From Pilibacter termitis (GTDB lineage: Bacteria; Bacillota; Bacilli; Lactobacillales; Streptococcaceae): a stretch of 44,649 nt of DNA. Of this stretch, positions 1-8,063 are shown piece after piece; position 1 is the stretch's first letter, and each line of letters opens with the position of its first letter. Below the pieces are notes generated by a model that saw only the letters and a list, made by a program, of their open reading frames with translations, ran no database searches and was not told the origin of the DNA. A program made the position numbers and the translations under genes. The stretch is taken from the NCBI RefSeq assembly GCF_900167335.1, contig NZ_FUXI01000008.1, positions 1 through 44,649 of the forward strand, given 5' to 3'.

Positions 1-91
1 CAGTGAGCCGTGCCATTTACTTGCCTGAAGCAGAGCTTCAGGTGGCACTGCGAACAGCCACCAGACCTCAGCACTTCGTAGCTAGACAAAG
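1..91 (+). repeat. Dispersed hairpin unit, copy A (left-truncated by window edge)
   Basis: This is the right part of a roughly 120-bp dispersed unit found at least eight times in the window. It contains the apical stem CTGAAGC...GCTTCAG (about 27-44), the right arm with CAGACCTCAGCACTTC, and the fixed right end GTAGCTAGACAAAG (78-91). The left arm lies outside the window. The other window end also cuts a copy, so the window probably corresponds to a contig bounded by this repeat. Confidence 0.8.
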
Positions 92-110
92 AAAACTTTC
101 CATACACCAA

Positions 111-142
111 AAGAACGTACAACCGTTACATTGTACGTTCTT
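111..142. terminator. Bidirectional intrinsic terminator
   Basis: A perfect 12-bp stem, AAGAACGTACAA (111-122) with TTGTACGTTCTT (131-142), closes on an 8-base loop. A T-rich run follows on the plus strand and a shorter one on the minus strand. It sits eight bases beyond the stop codon of the hexosaminidase gene on the minus strand, so it most likely ends that transcript. Confidence 0.75.
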
Positions 143-150
143 TGTTGTTT

Positions 151-1561
151 TTATTTTTCCAAAAACGCACTCACCACACGTTTTGTTTGCTCGAAAATCT
201 CACTATCCGAAAACTCTTTTGCCTCCTCTCCCCAAATTGAAACGGCACTCCCAACTACATTGTCAAGACTGTTCAATTTCTCGTTAGTATTTAACTCAAA
301 TTCATCTATCTCCCAATGGGTCAAAAGATCATTTATCGTATAATGCAACGCCTCATCACTCAACACTTTCTCGCTCGGCACAAGGTAATTATAGTAAGCA
401 TTGAAATTCAACAATCGAAACCCTGCATTTGAAATTTCCTGAGCGGTCGCTTTATATTCCTTTGAACGCAACGATTTTTCGCTCACATCATCCTTATCCG
501 CAATCCCTGTCAAACTCCAATAAGTAACTTCCAAATTCTTATCAAAACTCGACAAATCCGCTTTAGTAAACCCGTCATTCCAAATTCTTGTAGTAAATCC
601 TTTTTTATTCAAAAAACGATTGAGCTGATTCATAAAATTTACAAATTCAACATTTGACTTCTCAGGCAAAACGTAAAATTCATCGCCTCCAATATGGAAA
701 ATCTTTCGCTCCTGCTCCGCAAAAATCGGCAAATACTCTTGATACAATTTTTCCACAAAATCAAGCGTATTTTTATTCGTATAATCAAGCGTATTATGCC
801 CTTTTTCACCCGACAACGCAAGAGCTTCCGCAACAGACGACTCTTTTTTTCGATAAAGATTGAGCAAAGCTGTCGCATGACTTGGCACATCTATCTCTGG
901 CACAAGTGCGACACCTTTTTTCCTTAGCATAACTCACTAACTCACGAAGTTGCTCTTTACTCAAAAACGACTTCCCTGTCGCAATATTTTTATACACTCC
1001 ATTTAAAAATGTAGCATTTTCCACCATTTGCCCAAGCAATTCACTCTCAACAGCAAAATTCTCATCATCAGAAATATGTAATTGCAAAAAAGAATGTTCT
1101 TTTCCACTCAAAAGATCTATGTACTGCTTTATCACATCTGGCGAATAAAATTTCCGTGCTATATCTAGCATTACACCATTTTCAATTTTCTCTGTCGCCA
1201 CACGTTTCATCGGCACGTCCAACACCCACGTTTTTCCGTTCTCTTTAAGATATTTCAAATCATCAAGCACTACTTGATAATTTTTCAATTTTTCATTCAC
1301 ATAACGCCAATATTCTGGTGCATATTGCTCTGTATCAATCTTCATGCCAACTTCCACCTCACCAATTTCAATAGGGTCAGCAATCCAATCCCACGTATTC
1401 TCATCTCGGAAAATAATTTTCCCGACTACTCCACTCTTTTCACTCATTTTCACACCAGATTTTCTCATTTCTTCCGCATACGTCTGAAAAAGTGTCACAC
1501 CCAATCCCAACAACATCAGGAACGCAAGCAACGCAAACAATTTTTTTCTACTAAAAGCCAT
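151..1561 (-). pseudogene. Secreted GH20 beta-N-acetylhexosaminidase, frameshifted
   Basis: Glycoside hydrolase family 20 enzymes remove terminal N-acetylhexosamine from glycans. The start at 1561 follows GAGGG at 5-base spacing and gives a signal peptide or N-terminal anchor (AFSRKKLFALLAFLMLLGLGV...). The reading frame runs to about 921 and then enters a different frame; the second half (to 151) holds PEIDVPSHA and the catalytic HIGGDE motif (Asp-Glu codons at 684-679), both hallmarks of GH20. The two frames join if one base is removed from a T6 run at 916-921 (A6 on the coding strand), giving a continuous protein of about 469 residues. Either the gene is inactivated, it phase-varies by slippage, or the base is a sequencing error. 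A +1 shift or transcriptional slippage on A6 could also restore it. Family call is firm; functionality is doubtful. Confidence 0.85.
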
Positions 1562-1716
1562 AACTTCCCTCTTTTCTATCTTTAATTTCATTATATACAC
1601 ATTTTAATCTAATGTAAATATTAGTTTACAAAACTTTCCTATCGCTTAATGATTTCTTTAGGTTTTGTTTGGTGTAAAAACGAAAAAAAGCCAACTCTCA
1701 AATAAAATTTGCAACA

Positions 1717-1940
1717 ATGCAATTTAGCATAAATACCAAAAAATCGGACGTTCCAGAAAACATCAAAATTTTATTTATTCTACCATATACACCTGAGATG
1801 AATCCGATTGAACAAGTGTGGGCGAAAATAAGAGAGAGCGGATTTTTAACTTCTTAGAGGGAGTGACGGAACAAGTTTGTGAGGCGATAAAGAATTCAAG
1901 AATTTTCTGGACTTTTTCTATGAAAAAGGGTATTATATAA
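1717..1940 (+). pseudogene. IS630-family transposase C-terminal relic
   Basis: An open frame from 1717 to 1857 encodes a segment ending ILPYTPEMNPIEQVWAKIR. The pattern LP.YTPE.NPIEQVW is the conserved C-terminal stretch of IS630/Tc1-type DDE transposases, including the last catalytic acidic residue region. A stop at 1855-1857 interrupts it; homology appears to resume one frame over from about 1851 (FLEGVTEQVCEAI), as expected for the family's C-terminal helix. The N-terminal catalytic part is missing, and no intact inverted repeats were recognised. This is a dead fragment. Confidence 0.8.
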
Positions 1941-2164
1941 TATAGGTGTTCTAAGCCTATCCTATTGCTGAATTTAAGAATTTTTAAGAAAATAATTCTA
2001 GTATCTTTCCACTTAAAACGGTATCATATAAAGTGATTGAATTATGTACTTATTAATTTTTGAACGAAGAAATAGACGTTTGTACTTGTTTTTGTGACGT
2101 TGTTGTAAGGGAACTTGACAAATTTAAGAAGTAAGAGAAAATTAATAAGGAGAGCATATGCTTA

Positions 2165-2287
2165 AAGGCATCTCTAAAAACTCCGATTAATACCAAATTA
2201 GATAGTTTTTCGTTTTTCGAGGCAATTGACGAAGAAAAACAGAAAACTAGCAGTTTAGGATAAGTGTGAATTTTTAGAGGTACCCTT
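2165..2287. mobile_element. MITE-like element, copy 1
   Basis: The 123-bp segment begins AAGGCATCTCTAAAAACTC and ends GAATTTTTAGAGGTACCCTT, which are imperfect inverted copies of each other. The interior is shared with a second copy at 13498-13774 (ACCAAATTAGATAGTTTTTCG..., GACGAAGAAAA..., AACTAGCA.TTT.GGATAAG). It has no coding capacity, so it would need a transposase supplied elsewhere. It ends 28 bases before the permease start codon and therefore forms most of that gene's upstream region. Confidence 0.75.
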
Positions 2288-2314
2288 AAATTAAACAAAA
2301 CGGAGGAGAAGTAA

Positions 2315-3790
2315 ATGAACTTTGCAAAACGTGCGTTACGTAGCGTAACACGACAGAAAGGGAAAACAATTATCTTGTTTGCGATATTGTTTGTCCTTGG
2401 AAATTTAATTGCTGGAGCAACATCTATTCAGCAGGCGACTGGAAATGTCGAAAAAGAAACAAAACGAAAATTAGGGGCAACTGCTACGGCTGAAATTGAC
2501 TATGAAAAATATGCAGACAAACTGAATAGTTCAGAAGTCGATGTGAAACCGTTAAAAGTGGATACTATCAAAAAAATCGGGGAATTAAAATATGTAAAAT
2601 ACTATGATTATTCATTCCCCGGAAACTTTATGACGGAAAAACTCAAATCTGTCCCTGAAGAACAACCAGAGGGTGAAGAAGTGATCAATTCTGTCGGTGG
2701 AGATATGCCGTCAAACTTCTTCTTTGTTCGTGGAATTGGAAGTGAAAAATTCCTTCCTGTTCAACAAAAGGAAATTTCACTTAAAAGTGGACGTGTATTC
2801 ACTGCAGAAGAATTAGAAAAAGGAAAAGACGTTGCGGTTGTTTCTGCAAAATTTGCTGAACTCAATAATTTATCTGTCGGCAAACAAATGATTATTGACA
2901 ATACACTTATGCTTGGTTCTGATGGCGGAGAAAAGAAAACAAATGATATTCCTGTGGAAATCGTAGGTATTTTTGAACCTGCGAAACTAGAAACAAACAA
3001 AAAATCCAAAGAACAAGATTTTAATCAAATGATGCAAATGAACGAGCAAAACAATACGTTCTATATGCCAAATAATTCAGTTAAAGCACATGTGACGAAA
3101 ATGATGGAGCAATTTCAAGAAGCGAACAAAGCGGCAGGTGCAGCTGCTCCCGGAAGTATGGAGGATTATTATGTTCCTACTTTTGTCTTGAACTCTCCTG
3201 ATGAAGTGGAGGCATTCAAACAAGAAGCAAAACCACTTTTACCAAAATACTATGCGATTATGGCATCAACTGACCAATATGATTCTATCGGTGGCTCTTT
3301 GAAAACTTTGAACAAAATTTCTGGCTATGTAGTCATCATCGCTGTTGCCTCAACAGTCTTGATTGTCTCACTCCTTGTTCTACTCTTCACACGTGACAGA
3401 AAAAAAGAACTGGGTATCTATCTTTCTATCGGTGAAAAACGTACGAAAATTATCGGACAAGTGATTCTTGAGATTTTAACGATTAGTGCAGTTGCACTCA
3501 TTCTTTCCTTGATAACAGGAAACTTTATCGGTAGCGGTGTGTCTGATGTATTATTAAGAAGCGACTTACTTGAACAACAAAAAAGTTTGAACGACTTTGG
3601 ATATACTTTATCTCAAGCATGGCAGCGAACGACACTTACAAGTGAGGAAGTACAAAAAGCATATAAAATCACATTCTCCTCTACTTATATCTTGAGTTTC
3701 CTAACAATCGGTCTTGGCACGGTGCTACTTTCTGCCATTTTACCGCTTGTCTATATTCTTAGACTAAACCCTAAGAAAATCATGTTATAA
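2315..3790 (+). CDS. ABC transporter permease, FtsX/MacB-like
   Basis: This 491-residue protein is the membrane subunit of an ABC exporter of the MacB/FtsX permease type. It has one membrane segment near residues 18-37, a large outside domain (about 40-330) and three more segments in the C-terminal third (about 336-360, 378-405, 455-485), the usual four-helix FtsX topology. The start follows GGAGGAGAAGTAA. The ATPase begins 48 bases after its stop and the PASTA gene follows, so the three form one operon. Family members export peptides or lipids, or transmit force to wall hydrolases; the substrate cannot be told from sequence. The linked PASTA protein suggests a wall-related role, which is an inference. 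Confidence 0.85.
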   Translation: MNFAKRALRSVTRQKGKTIILFAILFVLGNLIAGATSIQQATGNVEKETKRKLGATATAEIDYEKYADKLNSSEVDVKPLKVDTIKKIGELKYVKYYDYSFPGNFMTEKLKSVPEEQPEGEEVINSVGGDMPSNFFFVRGIGSEKFLPVQQKEISLKSGRVFTAEELEKGKDVAVVSAKFAELNNLSVGKQMIIDNTLMLGSDGGEKKTNDIPVEIVGIFEPAKLETNKKSKEQDFNQMMQMNEQNNTFYMPNNSVKAHVTKMMEQFQEANKAAGAAAPGSMEDYYVPTFVLNSPDEVEAFKQEAKPLLPKYYAIMASTDQYDSIGGSLKTLNKISGYVVIIAVASTVLIVSLLVLLFTRDRKKELGIYLSIGEKRTKIIGQVILEILTISAVALILSLITGNFIGSGVSDVLLRSDLLEQQKSLNDFGYTLSQAWQRTTLTSEEVQKAYKITFSSTYILSFLTIGLGTVLLSAILPLVYILRLNPKKIML

Positions 3791-3838
3791 GAGTGGTTTG
3801 ACTAAAGTTATGCTAAAATTTACGAACGGAGAAGAAAT

Positions 3839-4510
3839 ATGAGTCTACAAACAAAAGATTTAAGTTATTATTACCAAGACGGTGACTCTCGCCGATATAT
3901 TTTAAAAGATGTCAATGTTTCATTTGAAAAAGGGAAGTTTTATACCATTTTAGGACAATCTGGTTCTGGAAAAACAACGCTACTTTCTATTCTTGGTGCT
4001 TTGGATAAAGCAAAAGAAGGGCAAGTGTTACTTGATGAACAAGATATTCAAGCAATTGGTTTTGAAAACTATCGCCGAAACAATATCGGAATGATTTTCC
4101 AAAGTTACAACCTCGTTCCATACTTGACAGCCGTTGAAAACGTGCTGGTGGCAATGAACGTGACGGATAATGAAATTCCAAGCGACCATGAAAAAGTTGC
4201 CTATAACTTACTTGATTTCATCGGAATTACTCAAGAAAAGGCAAATCGTTTGGTCAATCAGCTTTCTGGTGGAGAGCAACAGCGTGTGGCGATTGCACGA
4301 GCTTTGGCGACAAACGTTGACATCATCCTAGCAGATGAACCAACTGGAAATCTGGATGAAGAGCGTGAACAAGAAATCGTAGACATTTTTAAACGACTTG
4401 CAGACGAATACAATAAATGTGTGATTGTTGTTACCCACTCACAAGAAATCGCAAGTCAATCTGAGGAGGTTTATCTTCTGAAAAAGGGGGCGTTAGTCAA
4501 GCATGAGTGA
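3839..4510 (+). CDS. ABC transporter ATP-binding protein, MacB/LolD type
   Basis: This 223-residue cytoplasmic ATPase has Walker [10 protein letters not shown] (about 39-47), Q-loop within [13 protein letters not shown], signature LSGGEQQR and Walker [12 protein letters not shown], followed by the switch histidine in VVTHS. Length and the [12 protein letters not shown] stretch match the LolD/MacB/YtrE class that partners FtsX-type permeases. It lies directly downstream of such a permease and overlaps the next gene by 8 bases (ATG at 4503, TGA at 4508-4510), so translation of the PASTA protein is probably coupled. The predicted pair is a permease dimer with two copies of this subunit. Confidence 0.93.
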   Translation: MSLQTKDLSYYYQDGDSRRYILKDVNVSFEKGKFYTILGQSGSGKTTLLSILGALDKAKEGQVLLDEQDIQAIGFENYRRNNIGMIFQSYNLVPYLTAVENVLVAMNVTDNEIPSDHEKVAYNLLDFIGITQEKANRLVNQLSGGEQQRVAIARALATNVDIILADEPTGNLDEEREQEIVDIFKRLADEYNKCVIVVTHSQEIASQSEEVYLLKKGALVKHE

Positions 4511-5990
4511 TTTTTTATCCAATTTTAGCGGTGATAAATATCAAAAGTCTCAACCAAAACCAAATACGAGCGAGAAGAAAAAAACGCCTGAGCCTAAACC
4601 TGAGCCTGTAAAAGAAGAAAAGAAAGAAACTACAAAAGAAGAAAAACTTCCCGTTCAAAAAGGAAGTCGTCTTGAGCAAATCAGAAATAAGATTTCTTCT
4701 TCTATCGAAGAGTTCGAACACCAAGAGGCACAAACACAAGAAAAAACGGTTGAGCCAAAAAAACAACTCGCTAAAAAACACGTTGCAGAGGAGGAAAAAG
4801 AGTTCACTTCACCAGATGAATTGTATGAAAAAGACCCCGATTATCATAACAAACGGAAGAAAAAATTCATACTCATCGGTGTTGTCTCTGCACTACTTAT
4901 TCTTCTACTTAGCATTGCGATTTACAACATGACTCACGTCAACGTGCCAAATTTTACAGGAAAAGACCTTTCTACTGCAAGAGAGTGGGCGGTGGAAAAC
5001 GGTGTAAAAATTGACGTCAAACAAAAATACGACTTTGATATTGAGGTCAACAAAGTCATTTCGCAAAGCATAAAAGAAAAGAAAATAAAAAAAGGGAACA
5101 CGCTAAACGTCACTGCAAGTCTTGGGCCAGATGAAAAAGAAAAAATCAAACTACCAGATTTTGCAATTTTAACACTTAGTGATGCGAAAAAATGGATTGA
5201 AAAGCAAAAAGCCGATAATGTGACGATTGTCGAAAATTATAGTGAAACAGTCGAAAAGAACAAATATTTGAGAATGGATTTTCCAGATAAGGAAGTAACT
5301 GCAGAAAATTATCGTCGCCGTGATCGATTAAACGTCTACTATTCCAAAGGAAAAGAAGTGTATCAAAAAGACATTACGGTGCCAAATTTTGCAGGAAAAC
5401 CTGTCGAGGAAGTCGATGATTGGGCGAAGAAAAACGAAATCGTTGTAGCAAAAGAAGAAAAACCGTCCGATAAAGTCGAAGTCAAGAAAGTAATTTCACA
5501 ATCTGTTGCCGCCAACGAAAAAATGGCGAAAAAAGAAAAATTGACCATTACCCTTTCACTAGGAAAAGCGGTCAAAGTTCCTGACTTCTCTGGACTTACC
5601 GTTGCAGAAGCGGAAGAATACCAAGGTGCTTTTGAGACTGTTATCAAGCGTGTCTATCATGATAACGTAGCCTACGGTCACTTAATCTCGCAATCTGTCG
5701 AGGCAGACAAAGAATATTACGAAGGACAAGGAAAACCAAAAATCACGCTTAGCTACTCACTAGGCAAACCTTATTTGAAAGATTTGCGTGAAAGCACACA
5801 AGAAGGCGACCTTGCCAAATTCTTCTACGAGGAATTTGAATCCAAAGGTGCAAACGTGACGTTCTCAACCTACTATGTCAACTCTGACAAGCCAAAAGGA
5901 ACTGTCGTTGCAATGAGCCGATTTAGCGAATTTATCCCAACAAAATACAATGTGAGCATTGGCATTAGTTTGGGAAATATTAAAAATTAA
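4503..5990 (+). CDS. Membrane-anchored PASTA-repeat protein without kinase domain
   Basis: This 495-residue protein has a charged Lys/Glu-rich cytoplasmic N-terminus (1-119), one membrane helix (about 120-141, FILIGVVSALLILLLSIAIY) and four PASTA repeats outside (about 145-205, 212-280, 291-352, 355-425), with a diverged fifth unit at the C-terminus. Repeat starts are recognisable as VPNFTGK, LPDFAIL, VPNFAGK and VPDFSGL, each ending in a LG or SKG strand. PASTA units bind muropeptides or beta-lactams in PknB-type kinases and some PBPs; here no kinase or transpeptidase is attached. Its gene overlaps the ABC ATPase gene, so it probably works with the exporter, perhaps as a wall sensor or scaffold. 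That role is inference. Confidence 0.85.
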   Translation: MSDFLSNFSGDKYQKSQPKPNTSEKKKTPEPKPEPVKEEKKETTKEEKLPVQKGSRLEQIRNKISSSIEEFEHQEAQTQEKTVEPKKQLAKKHVAEEEKEFTSPDELYEKDPDYHNKRKKKFILIGVVSALLILLLSIAIYNMTHVNVPNFTGKDLSTAREWAVENGVKIDVKQKYDFDIEVNKVISQSIKEKKIKKGNTLNVTASLGPDEKEKIKLPDFAILTLSDAKKWIEKQKADNVTIVENYSETVEKNKYLRMDFPDKEVTAENYRRRDRLNVYYSKGKEVYQKDITVPNFAGKPVEEVDDWAKKNEIVVAKEEKPSDKVEVKKVISQSVAANEKMAKKEKLTITLSLGKAVKVPDFSGLTVAEAEEYQGAFETVIKRVYHDNVAYGHLISQSVEADKEYYEGQGKPKITLSYSLGKPYLKDLRESTQEGDLAKFFYEEFESKGANVTFSTYYVNSDKPKGTVVAMSRFSEFIPTKYNVSIGISLGNIKN

Positions 5991-5997
5991 AAATGGA

Positions 5998-6072
5998 GGC
6001 TGTGGCAAAACTCTGGATGCTCTTTGTGCAATCATTGCATGAAAAACGTCAGAATTTGCCACAGCCTTTTTA
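5998..6072. terminator. Bidirectional terminator between convergent genes
   Basis: GGCTGTGGCAAA (5999-6009 region) pairs perfectly with TTTGCCACAGCC (about 6055-6066) and is followed by TTTTTATT on the plus strand. The loop is about 45 bases and holds a smaller stem (TGCAATCATTGCA). It separates the PASTA gene from the convergent helicase gene, whose stop codon overlaps its end. Confidence 0.8.
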
Positions 6073-8031
6073 TTCACTCCCTCTCAGTCTCCTCGCCAAG
6101 CGTTCACTCACCAATCTCAAACTACTCTCCTCCACTCCAGCAGAGTCAAAGAAAACTAAACTTCCATACCAACAACTTCGATTATCTATCACACAAATAC
6201 TCTGTCGAATGACCTCAGCATAAGAAATTTCCACTTGCCCTTTCGTTAATTCTGCAAGCAACTGCTTATCTACTTCTCCTTTTTTCGTCAAAATTTCGAT
6301 TTCTACCCCTTTTTCTTTCAATGGTAAAAGTACATGAACGATTTCTTTTGTGATTTTTGGCACTTGTAAAAATAGTGTTTCTTTCATCTCTTGCAAATCT
6401 TGCTTAAACCTCGCAAGATAAGTTTTTCCATCGTATAAATAGGCTTGATATTTTCTAGTTTCCGCATCTTCAGCGAGTTCATAATGGTTATTTTTATACA
6501 CTCGAAAACGTTTTTGATACATTTGGGCAAACGAATTATCTGCAATGTCCACATAATCATACACTCGCAACTCATCTTTTTCCTCAATATTCCTCTCCAA
6601 ACGACCTAAATATTGCTTTTGATTGCCTTTCCATGAAAATGGCAACGTGAAAAACAATGTGTCTAACTGTGGCAAATCAAACCCCTCACCTACATATTTA
6701 GACGTTGCAAATAAAACAAACGCTTGCTCACTTTTTTTCAAAGATGAAATCATTTCCTTATTCGACTTTCTTTTTCCTTTCCCTGTCAAAACAAACAGCT
6801 GTTGCTCTGAAATTTTCTCCTTTACTTGCTCAAATAAAGCGTGAAGATGTTCCACTCTTTCACTCAATACCAAACTTGTTCTGCCAATCTGAAAATTTTC
6901 TACTACATCATGTGCAATTTGAGTATTCCGCTCTTGTGAAAGTGATAACTTCGCCAATTTCCCTGCATATGTCAGCTCCTCAAAATTTTCTTCTAACTCA
7001 CCGATAGAGGTAAATCTCGGATATAAATAACGATGCAACAACACATTTTCACTCTGCTGAGCATTACTTGTAAAAGAAATTTCGCCACATCTCATGAAAA
7101 TAATCGGTGAAAGCCCGTCTTTTCGCTCTGGCGTTGCACTCAATCCTAAAATATACCTGCTCGTCACATTTTTCATCACACGCTCAAAACTACTTGCTGC
7201 CACGTGATGCACCTCATCAACAATCACCAAACCATAATCTTCCAAAAACGAAGTCAAATCTTCTGCGGACATTTTGGAAAGTTTTTGAATGGTCACAACA
7301 TCAACCAACTTTGTCTGTTGCACACTAGAGCCTGTGATTTTCCCAATTTTTCCTTTTTTCTTCACCCTCCCTGTTTTCGTCCACTCCTTAAACGGTTCAC
7401 TTTGAATCGCTAAAAATCGACTCAACGACTCATGCCATTGTTCTACAAGCGTTTGTTTTTCAACCAAAACAAGTGTGCTTACTTTCCTTTTCGCAATATA
7501 ATTTGCTCCAACAACTGTTTTTCCAAATGCAGTTCTTGCTGAAAGCACACTCATTTCATGCTTTTGAATAGCCTTTAACGCCTCTTTTTGCTCTTGTTTT
7601 AACGTACCTAAAAACTCCACTTCTATTTTATGACCCTTTATTGTTTTCTCAACCCACTCAATTTCTTCGATTTTCGACTGTAATTTTTTCTCCACACCAC
7701 GTGGAAGGTAGAGAAATTCACTATCCTCGTTTGCACAAGAAATCATTCTAGGTGTATTCCAAAGTCTTGCACGCATTTTTTGTTTCTTAAAATACTCGGG
7801 ATTATGAAAAGTCGCCAAGTACATTAGCTGAATTTGTTCTTTCCTAGTCAAATTTTTCTTTGAAATTTTTAGCTCACTTCCTCTTTCCACTTTGATTTTT
7901 TTCGGAAAATAAAGCGAGGTTTTCGAATGTTTTTGATATTCTTCAAGCACTATTTCTTTACTTAGCACCTCTAAAAATCCCGTTACTTCGTCCAGTGAAT
8001 ACCTTGGAATGAGCGATAAATGTTGCCACAA
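6070..8031 (-). CDS. SF2 helicase with degenerate PLD-like C-terminus (3' half of split AEP-helicase gene)
   Basis: The 653-residue frame starts at a TTG and has no convincing start signal of its own, because it continues the frame broken at 8078-8081. Superfamily 2 motifs are clear: SARTAFGKT (164-172), VDEVHH (271-276), LSATPERKDG (298-306), YVGEGFDLP (446-453) and QYLGRLER (473-480). Residues about 565-645 resemble the second half of a PLD-type nuclease unit: D616 and WYGS (621-624), followed by EESSLRL. The HxK pair that should precede the aspartate reads RQSI, so the nuclease site looks dead. Together with the upstream AEP frame this is the helicase part of a TOTE-type primase-helicase protein. 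ATP-driven DNA unwinding is the expected activity; a role in defence is inferred from the family. Confidence 0.8.
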   Translation of the reverse strand: MWQHLSLIPRYSLDEVTGFLEVLSKEIVLEEYQKHSKTSLYFPKKIKVERGSELKISKKNLTRKEQIQLMYLATFHNPEYFKKQKMRARLWNTPRMISCANEDSEFLYLPRGVEKKLQSKIEEIEWVEKTIKGHKIEVEFLGTLKQEQKEALKAIQKHEMSVLSARTAFGKTVVGANYIAKRKVSTLVLVEKQTLVEQWHESLSRFLAIQSEPFKEWTKTGRVKKKGKIGKITGSSVQQTKLVDVVTIQKLSKMSAEDLTSFLEDYGLVIVDEVHHVAASSFERVMKNVTSRYILGLSATPERKDGLSPIIFMRCGEISFTSNAQQSENVLLHRYLYPRFTSIGELEENFEELTYAGKLAKLSLSQERNTQIAHDVVENFQIGRTSLVLSERVEHLHALFEQVKEKISEQQLFVLTGKGKRKSNKEMISSLKKSEQAFVLFATSKYVGEGFDLPQLDTLFFTLPFSWKGNQKQYLGRLERNIEEKDELRVYDYVDIADNSFAQMYQKRFRVYKNNHYELAEDAETRKYQAYLYDGKTYLARFKQDLQEMKETLFLQVPKITKEIVHVLLPLKEKGVEIEILTKKGEVDKQLLAELTKGQVEISYAEVIRQSICVIDNRSCWYGSLVFFDSAGVEESSLRLVSERLARRLRGSE

Positions 8032-8063
8032 TAACGACGGAGAAACCTCATTTAGCTGTTCAT

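Larger units (their letters stand above)
1601..2314. other. Intergenic region with element relics
   Basis: About 710 bases lie between the hexosaminidase gene and the ABC permease. They contain an IS630-type transposase relic (1717-1940) and a MITE-like element (2165-2287), annotated separately. A TTGACA at 2115-2120 and a good ribosome binding site with ATG at 2151-2160 (AAGGAG, then ATG) are followed by only ten codons before a stop created inside the MITE-like element, so an older gene start may have been interrupted there. I see no other intact gene. Confidence 0.6.

Noticed and set aside
916-921. Programmed ribosomal frameshift in the hexosaminidase gene
   Set aside because: No classical slippery heptamer in the needed phase (a +1 shift is required) and no stimulatory structure seen; transcriptional slippage stays possible but a mutation or error is simpler.
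2158-2190. Tiny ORF with good ribosome binding site before the MITE-like element
   Set aside because: Only ten codons, most of them within the element; treated as an interrupted gene start rather than a gene.
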